19,203 nt of DNA from JAHWJR01 sp035942035 (GTDB taxonomy: Bacteria > Actinomycetota > Acidimicrobiia > Acidimicrobiales > CADCSY01). The stretch is from assembly GCA_035942035.1 (NCBI GenBank), contig DASZDK010000032.1, positions 1 to 19,203 on the forward strand. The letters run 5' to 3'. Below, piece after piece: positions 1-6,391 of the stretch (position 1 is the stretch's first letter; each line of letters starts with the position of its first letter). Position numbers and translations under genes: made by a program. A model generated the notes under the pieces. The model was not told the DNA's origin, did not search any database, and was given only the letters and a program-made list of their open reading frames with translations.

Positions 1-1415
1 CCGGTGGGAAGCCCCCGACCGGTGACCCCCAGCGGCCGGCCGGCGTCGTCGATGAGCTCGGCGACCGGGGCCTCGGCGTGGACCAGCGCCGGCGAGGGGG
101 CGGGCAGGCGGCCCGGCCACGGCGCTCCCCGGGGTTGGTCGGCGGCGGCGCCGTCGGCACCGCCGGCGGCGGGGACCAAAGCGATCTGCTCCCCCGGTCC
201 GCGCCCTCCTCGCCGCCGGGGGGCCGCCACCGCGTCCGGCCCGAGCAGCCCCGAGACCCGGGCCGTCCCCCGGGCCGCCCGCTCGTCGGCCGCGGTGGCC
301 CCGCCCCAGAAGCCGAGCTGGCGGCCCCAGTCGGCCACGACGTCTTCAGGCACCAGGCGCAGGAGGGTGATCCCGCCGGTGGGCCGGCTGGCGACGGCGC
401 CGTCGAGCCATCCCTCGATCTGCCAGCGGGCCCGCTCGGCGAGGGCCGCCTCCAGGGCCAGCCCCTCGGTCCGCCACCGGCGGGCCAGGGCCTCGCCGTG
501 CTCGGTCTCGGCCTCGATGCAGACCCGGGCGCAGGCCAGACCCCGGCGAGCCAGGCGCTGCCCGAGCTCGACGGCGAGGCTGCGGGCCACGAAGGCGGCA
601 CGGTCGACCCGCTCGGCCGGAGGATCGAGCTCGGCCGCCACCGTCAGCTCCGGTGGGGGGACACGGGGACGGGGCGGGCGCTCATCAAGACCCCGGCACA
701 GGCGGGAGGCGCGGGCGCCGGCGGCGCCGAAGCGGCCGGTCAGGTCGGCGGGCTCCACCGCGGCGACGTGGCCCAGGGTGCGCAGGCCCAGACGCCGGAA
801 CAGCCCGACCAGGGCGTCCGGCCCGGCGGAGGATCCCCGGCCCGGCGGAACGGCCGAGGAGAGGGTGATCACGGGTAGGGGGGCAAGGAAGGCGGCGCTG
901 GCCCCGGGCTCGACGATCACGCCCCGGCGGGCGGCCAGGACGGCGGCGAAGAGACCGTCGGCCACTCCCACCCGCGGCCGGATCTCGCGCTCGGAGGCAG
1001 TGCCGCCGGCGGCGGGCAGGGCCTCGTCGGGCAGGGCGGCGGCGGCCAGGGCAGCGGCCCGGTCGGCCAGGGCGGCGTCGCCGCCCGCGTAGCGGGACGG
1101 GCCCCGGGTGGGCAGCGCCAGCGTGCCGGGATGCACCACCTCGAGCGCCGGCGTAAGTGCCTCCACCGCGGCGGCCACCGCCTCGAACGCGCGGGCGTCA
1201 CGGTCGGGATCGGCGGCGATCAGGCGCAGGTGGGGACAACGGCTCTCAGCCTCCCGCCGGCGCAGGCCCCGGCACACGCCCTCGGCCCGGGCGGCGGGTG
1301 AGCACGCCACCACCCGGTTGGCCGCCACCACCACTCCCGGCTCGCCGGGGCCGATGCCGGCGGCCACCACCGGCCAGTCGGGGCACCACACGACGAGGGT
1401 GCGCACCGGGGTCAT
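1..1415 (-). CDS. imuB: ImuB-like Y-family polymerase homologue (partial, 3' end outside window)
   Basis: About 471 codons are visible and the frame stays open to base 1, so the C-terminus is missing. The N-terminus reads MTPVRTLVVWCPDWPV, and residues 94-112 hold HPGTLALPTRGPSRYAGG at the place where active Y-family polymerases carry the SIDE-type catalytic motif. This is the usual ImuB condition: polymerase fold without the metal-binding acidic residues. In ImuA'-ImuB-DnaE2 mutasomes ImuB is the clamp-binding hub for error-prone translesion synthesis by DnaE2 (known of the family). The ATG at 1415 overlaps the imuA' stop as ATGA, so translation is probably coupled. An in-frame GTG at 1424 is an alternative start; a Shine-Dalgarno-like AAGGAG lies at 1438-1443. 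DnaE2 is not in the window. It could be downstream (below base 1). Confidence 0.88.
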   Translation of the reverse strand, partial: MTPVRTLVVWCPDWPVVAAGIGPGEPGVVVAANRVVACSPAARAEGVCRGLRRREAESRCPHLRLIAADPDRDARAFEAVAAAVEALTPALEVVHPGTLALPTRGPSRYAGGDAALADRAAALAAAALPDEALPAAGGTASEREIRPRVGVADGLFAAVLAARRGVIVEPGASAAFLAPLPVITLSSAVPPGRGSSAGPDALVGLFRRLGLRTLGHVAAVEPADLTGRFGAAGARASRLCRGLDERPPRPRVPPPELTVAAELDPPAERVDRAAFVARSLAVELGQRLARRGLACARVCIEAETEHGEALARRWRTEGLALEAALAERARWQIEGWLDGAVASRPTGGITLLRLVPEDVVADWGRQLGFWGGATAADERAARGTARVSGLLGPDAVAAPRRRGGRGPGEQIALVPAAGGADGAAADQPRGAPWPGRLPAPSPALVHAEAPVAELIDDAGRPLGVTGRGLPT

Positions 1416-2209
1416 CGCCGGCACCCCCCCACCCCGTCTCCTTCTTTGTCGGATCTCCCACCGCTGCAGTGGTCCAGCCGACAAAGAACGAGTGGGGGGT
1501 CGCCGGGAGGGGTGTCCCCGGGATGAGAAGCGGGGGCCACGCCGCCGTCGGGGCCGGGCAGCCACAGCGCCACCCGCCGCTCCCGGGCGGCGGCGCCCCG
1601 GCCGGTGGCCACCACCTCGACCCGACGGGCGAGCAGGCGGCCGGCGCCGGCACCGGCCGGACCGGTCCACGCCGGCGAGGCCACGGCCAGGCGCACCGGA
1701 GCGGGCGAGGGCCAGCCAGCGGAGCTCCCATCCGTCGCCGGGCGGGCCAGGGGGACCAGCACCGAGCCCCGCTCCCGGGCCCGAGCGACCAGGCGGCGGG
1801 CGTCGCCGGCGGACAGCCGCGGCGGGAGACCGGCCCACACCAGGTCGACGGCGTCGAGCAGGGCGGCCACCACGGTGGCCCACGCCGCCGGCGGGGGCGA
1901 GACCACCACCACTCGCTCCAGGGCCACACCCAGCTCGGCGGCGGCCAGCCACCCCAGCGCCGGCAGGCCCACCGCCGCCGCCCACGACCCGGCCGCCGAC
2001 GCCGCCGCTCCCAGGGCGAGGGCCAACGAGGTGGCCCCCGGCGCACCCTCGACGGTGACCGTGGTCCCCCGCCGCAGGCCGCCCTCGGGCAGGAGCGGCC
2101 GGAGCGGGTCGAGCACGGGCAGGAGCTGCTCGCCGGCCAGGGCGACCGGCCGCGCCTGCTCCGCCGCTTCCCGCAGGGCGTCGAGGTCGACCGGTCGAGC
2201 CAGCGCCAC
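1412..2209 (-). CDS. imuA: ImuA'-like (SulA/RecA-like) mutasome protein
   Basis: A 265-residue protein begins MALARPVDLDALREA. Near residues 42-60 it has a RecA-like nucleotide-binding stretch (LRRGTTVTVEGAPGATSLA) in which the Walker A lysine is not conserved, as is common in ImuA' proteins. Family members act with ImuB and DnaE2 in SOS mutagenesis and recruit the complex to DNA or RecA (established for mycobacteria). The GTG start at 2209 is chosen because a TAGAGT -10 box ends 6 bases upstream and a LexA box is 13 bases upstream. The last roughly 30 codons run through a palindrome (1425-1499), giving an odd Gly/Asp/Cys-rich tail that is probably not part of the conserved fold. It overlaps imuB by four bases. 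Confidence 0.82.
   Translation of the reverse strand: MALARPVDLDALREAAEQARPVALAGEQLLPVLDPLRPLLPEGGLRRGTTVTVEGAPGATSLALALGAAASAAGSWAAAVGLPALGWLAAAELGVALERVVVVSPPPAAWATVVAALLDAVDLVWAGLPPRLSAGDARRLVARARERGSVLVPLARPATDGSSAGWPSPAPVRLAVASPAWTGPAGAGAGRLLARRVEVVATGRGAAARERRVALWLPGPDGGVAPASHPGDTPPGDPPLVLCRLDHCSGGRSDKEGDGVGGCRR
1425..1499. repeat. Long imperfect palindrome at imuA'-imuB junction
   Basis: Perfect 11-base arms TTCTTTGTCGG (1442-1452) and CCGACAAAGAA (1478-1488) enclose 25 bases that contain a weaker inner symmetry around CTGCAG. Further out, CCCCCCA (1425-1431) pairs with TGGGGGG (1493-1499). The element is inside the last codons of imuA'. In the mRNA it is a hairpin just before the imuB start; its 3' arm carries AAGGAG (1438-1443). 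No second copy was found in the window. It could be an inserted dispersed palindromic repeat or an RNA control element. Confidence 0.7.
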
Positions 2210-2215
2210 CCGCTC

Positions 2216-2221
2216 ACTCTA
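2216..2221 (-). promoter_or_regulatory. -10 box (TAGAGT) of imuA', leaderless
   Basis: TAGAGT fits TANNNT and is followed by 6 bases and then the GTG start at 2209, so transcription would begin at the start codon. The LexA box sits one base upstream. No convincing -35 is seen. Confidence 0.55.
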
Positions 2222-2222
2222 G

Positions 2223-2236
2223 CGAACACACGTTCG
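2223..2236. promoter_or_regulatory. LexA (SOS) operator
   Basis: CGAACACACGTTCG matches the actinobacterial and Gram-positive SOS box CGAAC-N4-GTTCG exactly, with full dyad symmetry. It lies 13 bases before the imuA' start, next to the predicted -10 box. LexA bound here would block the promoter. This is the known way imuA'-imuB is regulated in actinobacteria. Confidence 0.88.
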
Positions 2237-2271
2237 GCCGGCTGGACGCTCCGGCTTCTGGCATCACCGCT

Positions 2272-2311
2272 GGTGCGTTTTGCACCGCTTCTGCTGCCCC
2301 GATTGGTCGGG
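2272..2311 (-). terminator. Tandem hairpins after the Nfu-like gene
   Basis: Read on the minus strand, two small hairpins follow the stop at 2328: CCCGA/TCGGG with loop CCAA (2298-2311) and GGTGC/GCACC with loop AAAAC (2272-2286). There is no U-run after either. They separate the Nfu-like gene from the imuA' promoter, so termination is plausible but not proven. Confidence 0.35.
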
Positions 2312-2327
2312 TTGAGGACTGCTCGCG

Positions 2328-2666
2328 CTACTCCGCCGGCGCCGTCCCGGTCAGCTCCTCGTCCGACGGGGGCAGGACCCCCGGCCGGTAGTGGATGAAC
2401 AGGTCGTGGATGATGTCCCGCAGGCCGGCGCTGTCGGCGCCCTCGGCCAGGTCGACGGTGATGACGTTGGAGTACACGTGCACGGCGTCGATGCCGCCGC
2501 GGTCGAACAGCCGGCGGGCCAGCTCGTCGGGCGGGCGCACGCCGGTGGCGTCGTCCCGGCTCCGGTAGCGCTCGTGGCCCATCCCGGTGAGGCTGCGGTT
2601 GGTCTCGAAGCGGACCACACCGGGGGTGGTGGTGGGCTTCTCGACGACGGTGATGGGCTGTCCCAT
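2328..2666 (-). CDS. Nfu/NifU N-terminal-domain protein
   Basis: The protein has 112 residues and starts MGQPITVVEKPTTTPGVVRF. It matches the Nfu N-terminal domain pattern (PF08712-type): VEKPTTTPGVVRFETNRSL near the start, then LARRLFDRGGIDAVHVYSN-type residues and a hydrophobic strand that ends VITVDL. In larger Nfu proteins this domain precedes a C-terminal CXXC iron-sulfur scaffold domain. Here there is no CXXC and the protein stops after the N-domain, so it cannot hold a cluster by that motif. The ATG at 2666 is preferred over upstream in-frame starts, because those would overlap the opposite-strand gene that starts at 2727. A role in Fe-S handling is only inferred from the domain. Confidence 0.8.
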   Translation of the reverse strand: MGQPITVVEKPTTTPGVVRFETNRSLTGMGHERYRSRDDATGVRPPDELARRLFDRGGIDAVHVYSNVITVDLAEGADSAGLRDIIHDLFIHYRPGVLPPSDEELTGTAPAE

Positions 2667-2677
2667 GGCGGAGCCGG

Positions 2678-2683
2678 AGCCTA
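2678..2683 (-). promoter_or_regulatory. -10 box (TAGGCT) of Nfu-like gene
   Basis: TAGGCT lies 11 bases before the ATG at 2666, which would give a leader of only about 4 bases. It is in the 60-base divergent region shared with the gene at 2727. Confidence 0.4.
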
Positions 2684-2713
2684 CCGGGTCCGGAGAATCC
2701 GATGGCCGCTCGG

Positions 2714-2719
2714 TACGCT
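2714..2719 (+). promoter_or_regulatory. -10 box (TACGCT) of LOR/SDH gene, leaderless
   Basis: TACGCT fits TANNNT and is followed by 7 bases and the ATG at 2727. No Shine-Dalgarno sequence is seen. Confidence 0.5.
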
Positions 2720-2726
2720 CGCCGGT

Positions 2727-3947
2727 ATGCCGGCCGAGCTGGTCGAGGTCGAGGGCCACATCATCGACTCGCTCATCCTGGCCAAGGTCCTCGACCTCAT
2801 CGTCGCCGCCGGCGCCGACTACCACATGGTCGACGTGCGCATCGGTCGCACCAACACCGACCCCAGCAAGGTCCGCCTCGAGGTGCGAGCCGACGACGAG
2901 GGCGACCTGGTGGCCCTGCTCGAGGAGCTCCAGGTGCACGGGGCCAACCTGGTCGGTGAGCTCGACGCCGTGCTCGAGGTCTGCACCGACGACGGCGTCC
3001 TGCCTGCCGGCTTCTACGCCACCACCAACCTGCCCACCTGGCTGCGCCTCGGCGGGCACTGGTACCCGGTGGAGAACCCGGAGATGGACTGCGCCCTCGT
3101 GGTCACCACCAACCCGACGCCGGTGGTGCGCACCGTTCCCATGCACCGGGTGATCGCCGGCGAACGGGTGGTGACCGGGCGGGAGGGCGTCCGGGTCGAC
3201 ACCCCCGAGCGCCCGCGGGGAGCCACGCCGTTCGAGTTCATGGCCTCGGAGGTGTCCTCGGAGAAGCCCAAGTCGCTGCTGGTGGCCGAGGTGGCCCGGC
3301 GGCTGCGGGCCAACCGGGAGCGGGGCCGGCGGCTGCTGGTGGTGTGCGGGCCGGCGGTGATCCACACCGGCGCCGGCCCCGACCTGGCTCGCCTGGTGCG
3401 GTCCGGCTGGGTCGACGTGGTCTTCGCCGGAAACGGCTTCGCCGCCCATGACCTCGAGTGCAACGTGCTCGGGACGTCCCTCGGCGTCTCGGTCGACGCC
3501 GGCACCCCCACGGAGGGCGGGCACAGCAACCACCTGCGGGTCATCAACGAGATCCGGCGGTGGGGCTCCATCGAGGCCGCCGTGAGCGGTGGCTACGTCA
3601 CCGGCGGGGTGATGTACGAGTGCGTGCAGCGGGGCGTGCCCTTCGTGCTGGGGGGCTCGGTGCGCGACGACGGCCCGTTGCCCGACGTGCGCACCGACGT
3701 CGTCGCCGCCGTGGACCAGATGCGCCAGCACGTCGCCGGCGTCGGCGTCGCCCTGATGCTGGCGTCGACGCTGCACGCGGTGGCGACCGGCAACATCCTC
3801 GCCGCCGGCGTGGAGACCTACTGCGTCGACATCAACCAGGCGGTGGTCACCAAGCTGGCCGACCGGGGCAGCCGCCAGGCGCTGGGCATCGTCACCGACG
3901 TCGGGTTGTTCGTCCGCGACCTGGCTGCCCGCCTCGACCCCTCGTGA
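2727..3947 (+). CDS. LOR/SDH-domain protein (TIGR00300 type), probable ornithine cyclodeaminase
   Basis: The 406-residue protein matches the TIGR00300/LOR-SDH family in length and motifs: N-terminal EGHIIDSLILAKVLD, then CGPAVIHTGAG (207-217), FAGNGFAAHDLE (233-244), GGSVRDDGPLPD (309-320) and DINQAVVTKLADRGS (368-382). The family includes the archaeal-type ornithine cyclodeaminase and the C-terminal half of cyanobacterial AgrE/ArgZ. It converts ornithine to proline plus ammonia with NAD as internal redox cofactor (known of the family). The next gene, 19 bases downstream, resembles the other half of AgrE, which supports an arginine-to-proline route. The start at 2727 was chosen over a much longer open frame because it follows a TACGCT box by 7 bases and opens directly on the family N-terminus. 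Substrate is inferred. Confidence 0.85.
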   Translation: MPAELVEVEGHIIDSLILAKVLDLIVAAGADYHMVDVRIGRTNTDPSKVRLEVRADDEGDLVALLEELQVHGANLVGELDAVLEVCTDDGVLPAGFYATTNLPTWLRLGGHWYPVENPEMDCALVVTTNPTPVVRTVPMHRVIAGERVVTGREGVRVDTPERPRGATPFEFMASEVSSEKPKSLLVAEVARRLRANRERGRRLLVVCGPAVIHTGAGPDLARLVRSGWVDVVFAGNGFAAHDLECNVLGTSLGVSVDAGTPTEGGHSNHLRVINEIRRWGSIEAAVSGGYVTGGVMYECVQRGVPFVLGGSVRDDGPLPDVRTDVVAAVDQMRQHVAGVGVALMLASTLHAVATGNILAAGVETYCVDINQAVVTKLADRGSRQALGIVTDVGLFVRDLAARLDPS

Positions 3948-3966
3948 GCTGCGTCCGGCCCGCCGG

Positions 3967-4809
3967 ATGAGCGCCCAGAACGCCTGGGGCCGGCGCTACC
4001 TCATGTGCCCCCCGACCCACTTCGAGGTCCTCTACGAGATCAACCCCTGGATGCACCGGGAGGTCCCGGTCGACCCCGATCGGGCCCGGGAGCAGTGGGA
4101 GGCGCTGGTGGGCCTGCTGCGCCAGGCCGGCGCCGAGGTGGAGGTGCTCGAGCCCCGGCCCCACCTGCCCGACCTGGTCTTCACCGCCAACGCCGGCGTG
4201 GTCAACGGGCGCCAGTTCGTGCCCGCCCGCTTCCGCGGCCCCGAGCGCCGGGGGGAGACACCGCATGCCGTGGCTTGGTTCGCCGAGCGCAGCTGGCGGG
4301 TCGACGAGCTGCCCGAGGGGGTGGCGCACGAGGGCGCCGGCGACTCCCTGCCCTTCGCCGACGTGCTCGTCTCGGGCTATCGGTGGCGCAGCGACGCCCG
4401 TTCCCACGCCCCGCTGTCGGCCATCACCGGCGTACCGGTGCGCTCCGTCGAGCTCACCGACCACCGCTTCTACCACCTCGACCTGACGTTCTGTCCGCTC
4501 GACGACCGCCACGCCATCACCGTGCCGGCGGTGTGGGACCGCTACGGCGCCGCGGTGGTCGACGACCTGGTGCCCGAGCCGGTGGTGCTGGAGCTCGACG
4601 AGGCGTCGCAGTTCGTGGCCAACAGCGTCGTGGTGGGCCGCAACGTGGTGATGCCGGCCTGCCCGCCCCGGATCGGGCGGATCCTCGAGAAGTGGGGCTT
4701 CGAGGTTGCGGTGGCCGACGTGGGCGAGTTCCTCAAGGCCGGGGGCGGCTGCCGGTGCCTCACCCTGGCCCTCGACGTCGACCTCTCAGGTCGCGCGGCC
4801 CGCTCCTGA
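3967..4809 (+). CDS. Amidinotransferase-fold enzyme, probable arginine dihydrolase (ArgZ/AgrE N-domain type)
   Basis: A 280-residue guanidine-group-modifying enzyme. Visible motifs are YLMCPPTHF (11-19), INPWM (25-29), DLVFTANAG (69-77), HEGAGDSLPF (121-130), FYHLDLTF (168-175) and GGGCRCLTLAL (259-269). The likely catalytic set is Asn75, Glu122, His170 and nucleophile Cys264. In arginine deiminases and DDAH the position of Asn75 is Asp. From memory, Asn there marks the cyanobacterial arginine dihydrolases that turn arginine into ornithine, CO2 and two ammonia. It follows the LOR/SDH gene by 19 bases with no clear ribosome site. Its last 24 bases overlap the convergent gene ending at 4786. 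Dimethylargininase or another hydrolase remains possible. Confidence 0.82.
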   Translation: MSAQNAWGRRYLMCPPTHFEVLYEINPWMHREVPVDPDRAREQWEALVGLLRQAGAEVEVLEPRPHLPDLVFTANAGVVNGRQFVPARFRGPERRGETPHAVAWFAERSWRVDELPEGVAHEGAGDSLPFADVLVSGYRWRSDARSHAPLSAITGVPVRSVELTDHRFYHLDLTFCPLDDRHAITVPAVWDRYGAAVVDDLVPEPVVLELDEASQFVANSVVVGRNVVMPACPPRIGRILEKWGFEVAVADVGEFLKAGGGCRCLTLALDVDLSGRAARS

Positions 4810-5172
4810 GCTGGCCGACACCGTCACCGGGGACGAGAGCGAGCGCCACGAGCGCCAGGCGAGCACCGCCAGCACCACCGACACCAGCGCCAGCCCGGCG
4901 TGGACGGCCTTGAAGGCGGCGCCGTGGTCGGCGTCGAGCAGCAGCGGCGGCGTCCGCAGGGCCCACGCCGCCACGGTGGCCACCACGAGGGTGGGCACCG
5001 GCCAGGCGGGACGGCGGCGCCAGGCGGTGGCGACGACGACCACACCCAGGGCGGTGAGGGCGACGGCCAGGATGAGGTCGAGCGTCGAGCTGTCGGCGTC
5101 GTCCACGACGTTGGAGATGCGCGTCCCCCACACGAAGACGGTCCACGCGGCGAAGGCGTAGACGGCGATCAT
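4786..5172 (-). CDS. Small multi-pass membrane protein of unknown function
   Basis: The protein has 128 residues (MIAVYAFAAWTVFVWGTRIS at the N-terminus) with four hydrophobic segments at about 1-18, 32-50, 58-75 and 88-106. I do not recognise the family. The conserved-looking features are the WGTRISNVVDD stretch after the first segment and acidic residues in the loops (LLLDADHG). The ATG at 5172 is preceded by a TACCGT box and 7 bases, so the mRNA is probably leaderless and separate from the upstream acidic-protein gene. The 3' end overlaps the opposite-strand dihydrolase gene by 24 bases. Confidence 0.72.
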   Translation of the reverse strand: MIAVYAFAAWTVFVWGTRISNVVDDADSSTLDLILAVALTALGVVVVATAWRRRPAWPVPTLVVATVAAWALRTPPLLLDADHGAAFKAVHAGLALVSVVLAVLAWRSWRSLSSPVTVSASSGAGRAT

Positions 5173-5179
5173 GCCGGAG

Positions 5180-5185
5180 ACGGTA
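5180..5185 (-). promoter_or_regulatory. -10 box (TACCGT), leaderless
   Basis: TACCGT is followed by 7 bases and the ATG at 5172, between the stop of the acidic-protein gene (5219) and this start. Confidence 0.5.
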
Positions 5186-5218
5186 CCGGGTGTACCGGTC
5201 GCCGGGGGCTCGCCCGGG

Positions 5219-5566
5219 TCAGGCCGGCGGGGTGATGGTCTGGTCGTCGGCCTCTTCGTTTTCGCCGCTGTCCACGTAACGGGGCTCGTCCGGGTCGATC
5301 AGCACGTCGGCGTCCTCGGCCGTCTTGCGGGCGCTGTCGATGTGTTGGTCGAGCTGCTCGAACCGCTCGGCGTCAGACGGGGGCACGTCCGACTGCTCGT
5401 CTTCGGGCTGGTCGTCTTCGGGCTGGTCGTCGGGCTCCTCGTCCGACTGCTCGTCCTCGGGCGGCTCGTCTCCGGAGTGCTCGTCTTTGGGCCGCTCGTC
5501 CTCGGACGGCTCGTCGGACTGCTCGGACTGCTCGTCGGCCTGCTCGTCGGACTGCTCGTCGCTCAT
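5219..5566 (-). CDS. Highly acidic low-complexity protein
   Basis: The 115-residue protein has residues 1-60 almost wholly Asp, Glu, Ser, Gln and Pro in short repeats (DEQSDEQADEQ and similar). An ordered-looking part follows at about 65-100 with FEQLDQHIDSARKTAEDADV and then DPDEPRYVDSGE. The N-terminal part is probably disordered. In DNA a 15-base unit is repeated directly at 5397-5426. It starts 9 bases after the rnhB stop with a weak AGAGG ribosome site, so it is most likely in one operon with rnhB. No function can be given. The helix-like C-terminal part suggests a real conserved protein rather than chance coding. Confidence 0.68.
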   Translation of the reverse strand: MSDEQSDEQADEQSEQSDEPSEDERPKDEHSGDEPPEDEQSDEEPDDQPEDDQPEDEQSDVPPSDAERFEQLDQHIDSARKTAEDADVLIDPDEPRYVDSGENEEADDQTITPPA

Positions 5567-5575
5567 GGGGCGCCT

Positions 5576-6277
5576 CTACCCGGCGGCGGCGCCGTCGTGA
5601 ACGTCCGGCGCCGGCCGGTGGAACGCCGTCCAGGGCAGGTGGTCCATGAACACCCACGCCCGGCGATGGATCGAGGTCGGGCCCATGGCGGCCAGGGCCA
5701 GCTTGTGACGGGGGCAGGGATACCCCTTGTTGAGGTCGAAGTCGTACCCGGGGAAGTGCGGGGCCTCGGCCCGCATGATCCGGTCGCGGGTCACCTTGGC
5801 GAGGATCGAGGCGGCGGCGATCGACAGGCACCGGGCGTCTCCCCGCACCAACCGCTCGACCCGTCCGCCGCCCACGAAGTCCCACCGGCCGTCGACCAGG
5901 ACGTGGTCGGGCTGGAGGCCCAGCCCCCCCAGCGCCCGCCGGGCGGCCAGGCGCTGGGCGTCGGCCATGCCCAGTGCGTCACATTCCTCGGGGCTGGCGT
6001 GGCCCACCGCCCACGCCCGGCACCAGGAGGCGATGCGGTCGAACAGCGCCTCGCGCTCCCACTCGGTCAGCAGCTTCGAGTCACGGACCTTGTAGACCCG
6101 CCGGTCGCGCGGCACCACGGCGGCACCCACGGACAGCGGCCCGGCCCACGACCCGCGCCCCACCTCGTCGACCCCAACGACCACGTCGCACCCGGCGTCC
6201 CACAGCGAGCGCTCGAAGGCGAGGGAAGGTGGCCGGGGCTTGAGCGCCTGGCGCAGCACGGGAGCGGTGGCGGCCAC
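5576..6277 (-). CDS. rnhB: Ribonuclease HII
   Basis: The 233-residue protein removes RNA from RNA/DNA hybrids, including single ribonucleotides, with metal ions. The four acidic active-site residues are visible: Asp37 and Glu38 in GVDEVGRGSWAGPL, Asp129 in HVLVDGRWDF and Asp165 in KVTRDRI. The family C-terminal pattern GYDFDLNKGYPCPRH and GPTSIHRR is present. Length is normal for bacterial RNase HII. The GTG start at 6277 is supported by a TAGCTT box and a 6-base gap, i.e. a leaderless mRNA. The acidic-protein gene follows after 9 bases. Confidence 0.95.
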   Translation of the reverse strand: MAATAPVLRQALKPRPPSLAFERSLWDAGCDVVVGVDEVGRGSWAGPLSVGAAVVPRDRRVYKVRDSKLLTEWEREALFDRIASWCRAWAVGHASPEECDALGMADAQRLAARRALGGLGLQPDHVLVDGRWDFVGGGRVERLVRGDARCLSIAAASILAKVTRDRIMRAEAPHFPGYDFDLNKGYPCPRHKLALAAMGPTSIHRRAWVFMDHLPWTAFHRPAPDVHDGAAAG

Positions 6278-6283
6278 GCCAGG

Positions 6284-6289
6284 AAGCTA
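6284..6289 (-). promoter_or_regulatory. -10 box (TAGCTT) of rnhB, leaderless
   Basis: TAGCTT is followed by 6 bases and the GTG at 6277. No ribosome site is visible. Confidence 0.5.
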
Positions 6290-6356
6290 CCGGAATGACG
6301 CCGCGGAGTCCGCCAGGCGGAGCAGCACACGACGTTTGTGCGGCTCCGTGCAAGGG

Positions 6357-6379
6357 GCGCCGGCGATGATCGCCGGCGC
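6357..6379 (-). terminator. GC-rich hairpin terminator after the sigma factor gene
   Basis: A perfect 10-base stem, GCGCCGGCGA (6357-6366) and TCGCCGGCGC (6370-6379) with a TGA loop, starts 12 bases after the sigma gene stop. It lacks a U-run, as many actinobacterial terminators do, and separates the sigma gene from the rnhB promoter. Confidence 0.6.
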
Positions 6380-6391
6380 AAGCGGCACTGG

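Noticed and set aside
1157..2398. Long plus-strand frame opposite imuA'
   Set aside because: Pro/Arg/Gly-rich antisense frame typical of very GC-rich DNA. ImuA' on the minus strand explains the region.
2667..3776. N-terminal extension of the Nfu-like frame
   Set aside because: It would run antisense through the LOR/SDH gene; the conserved domain starts at 2666.
5171..6298. Plus-strand frame of 375 codons with Leu/Val/Gly repeats
   Set aside because: Antisense of the acidic protein and rnhB. The repeated pattern is only the complement of acidic codons.
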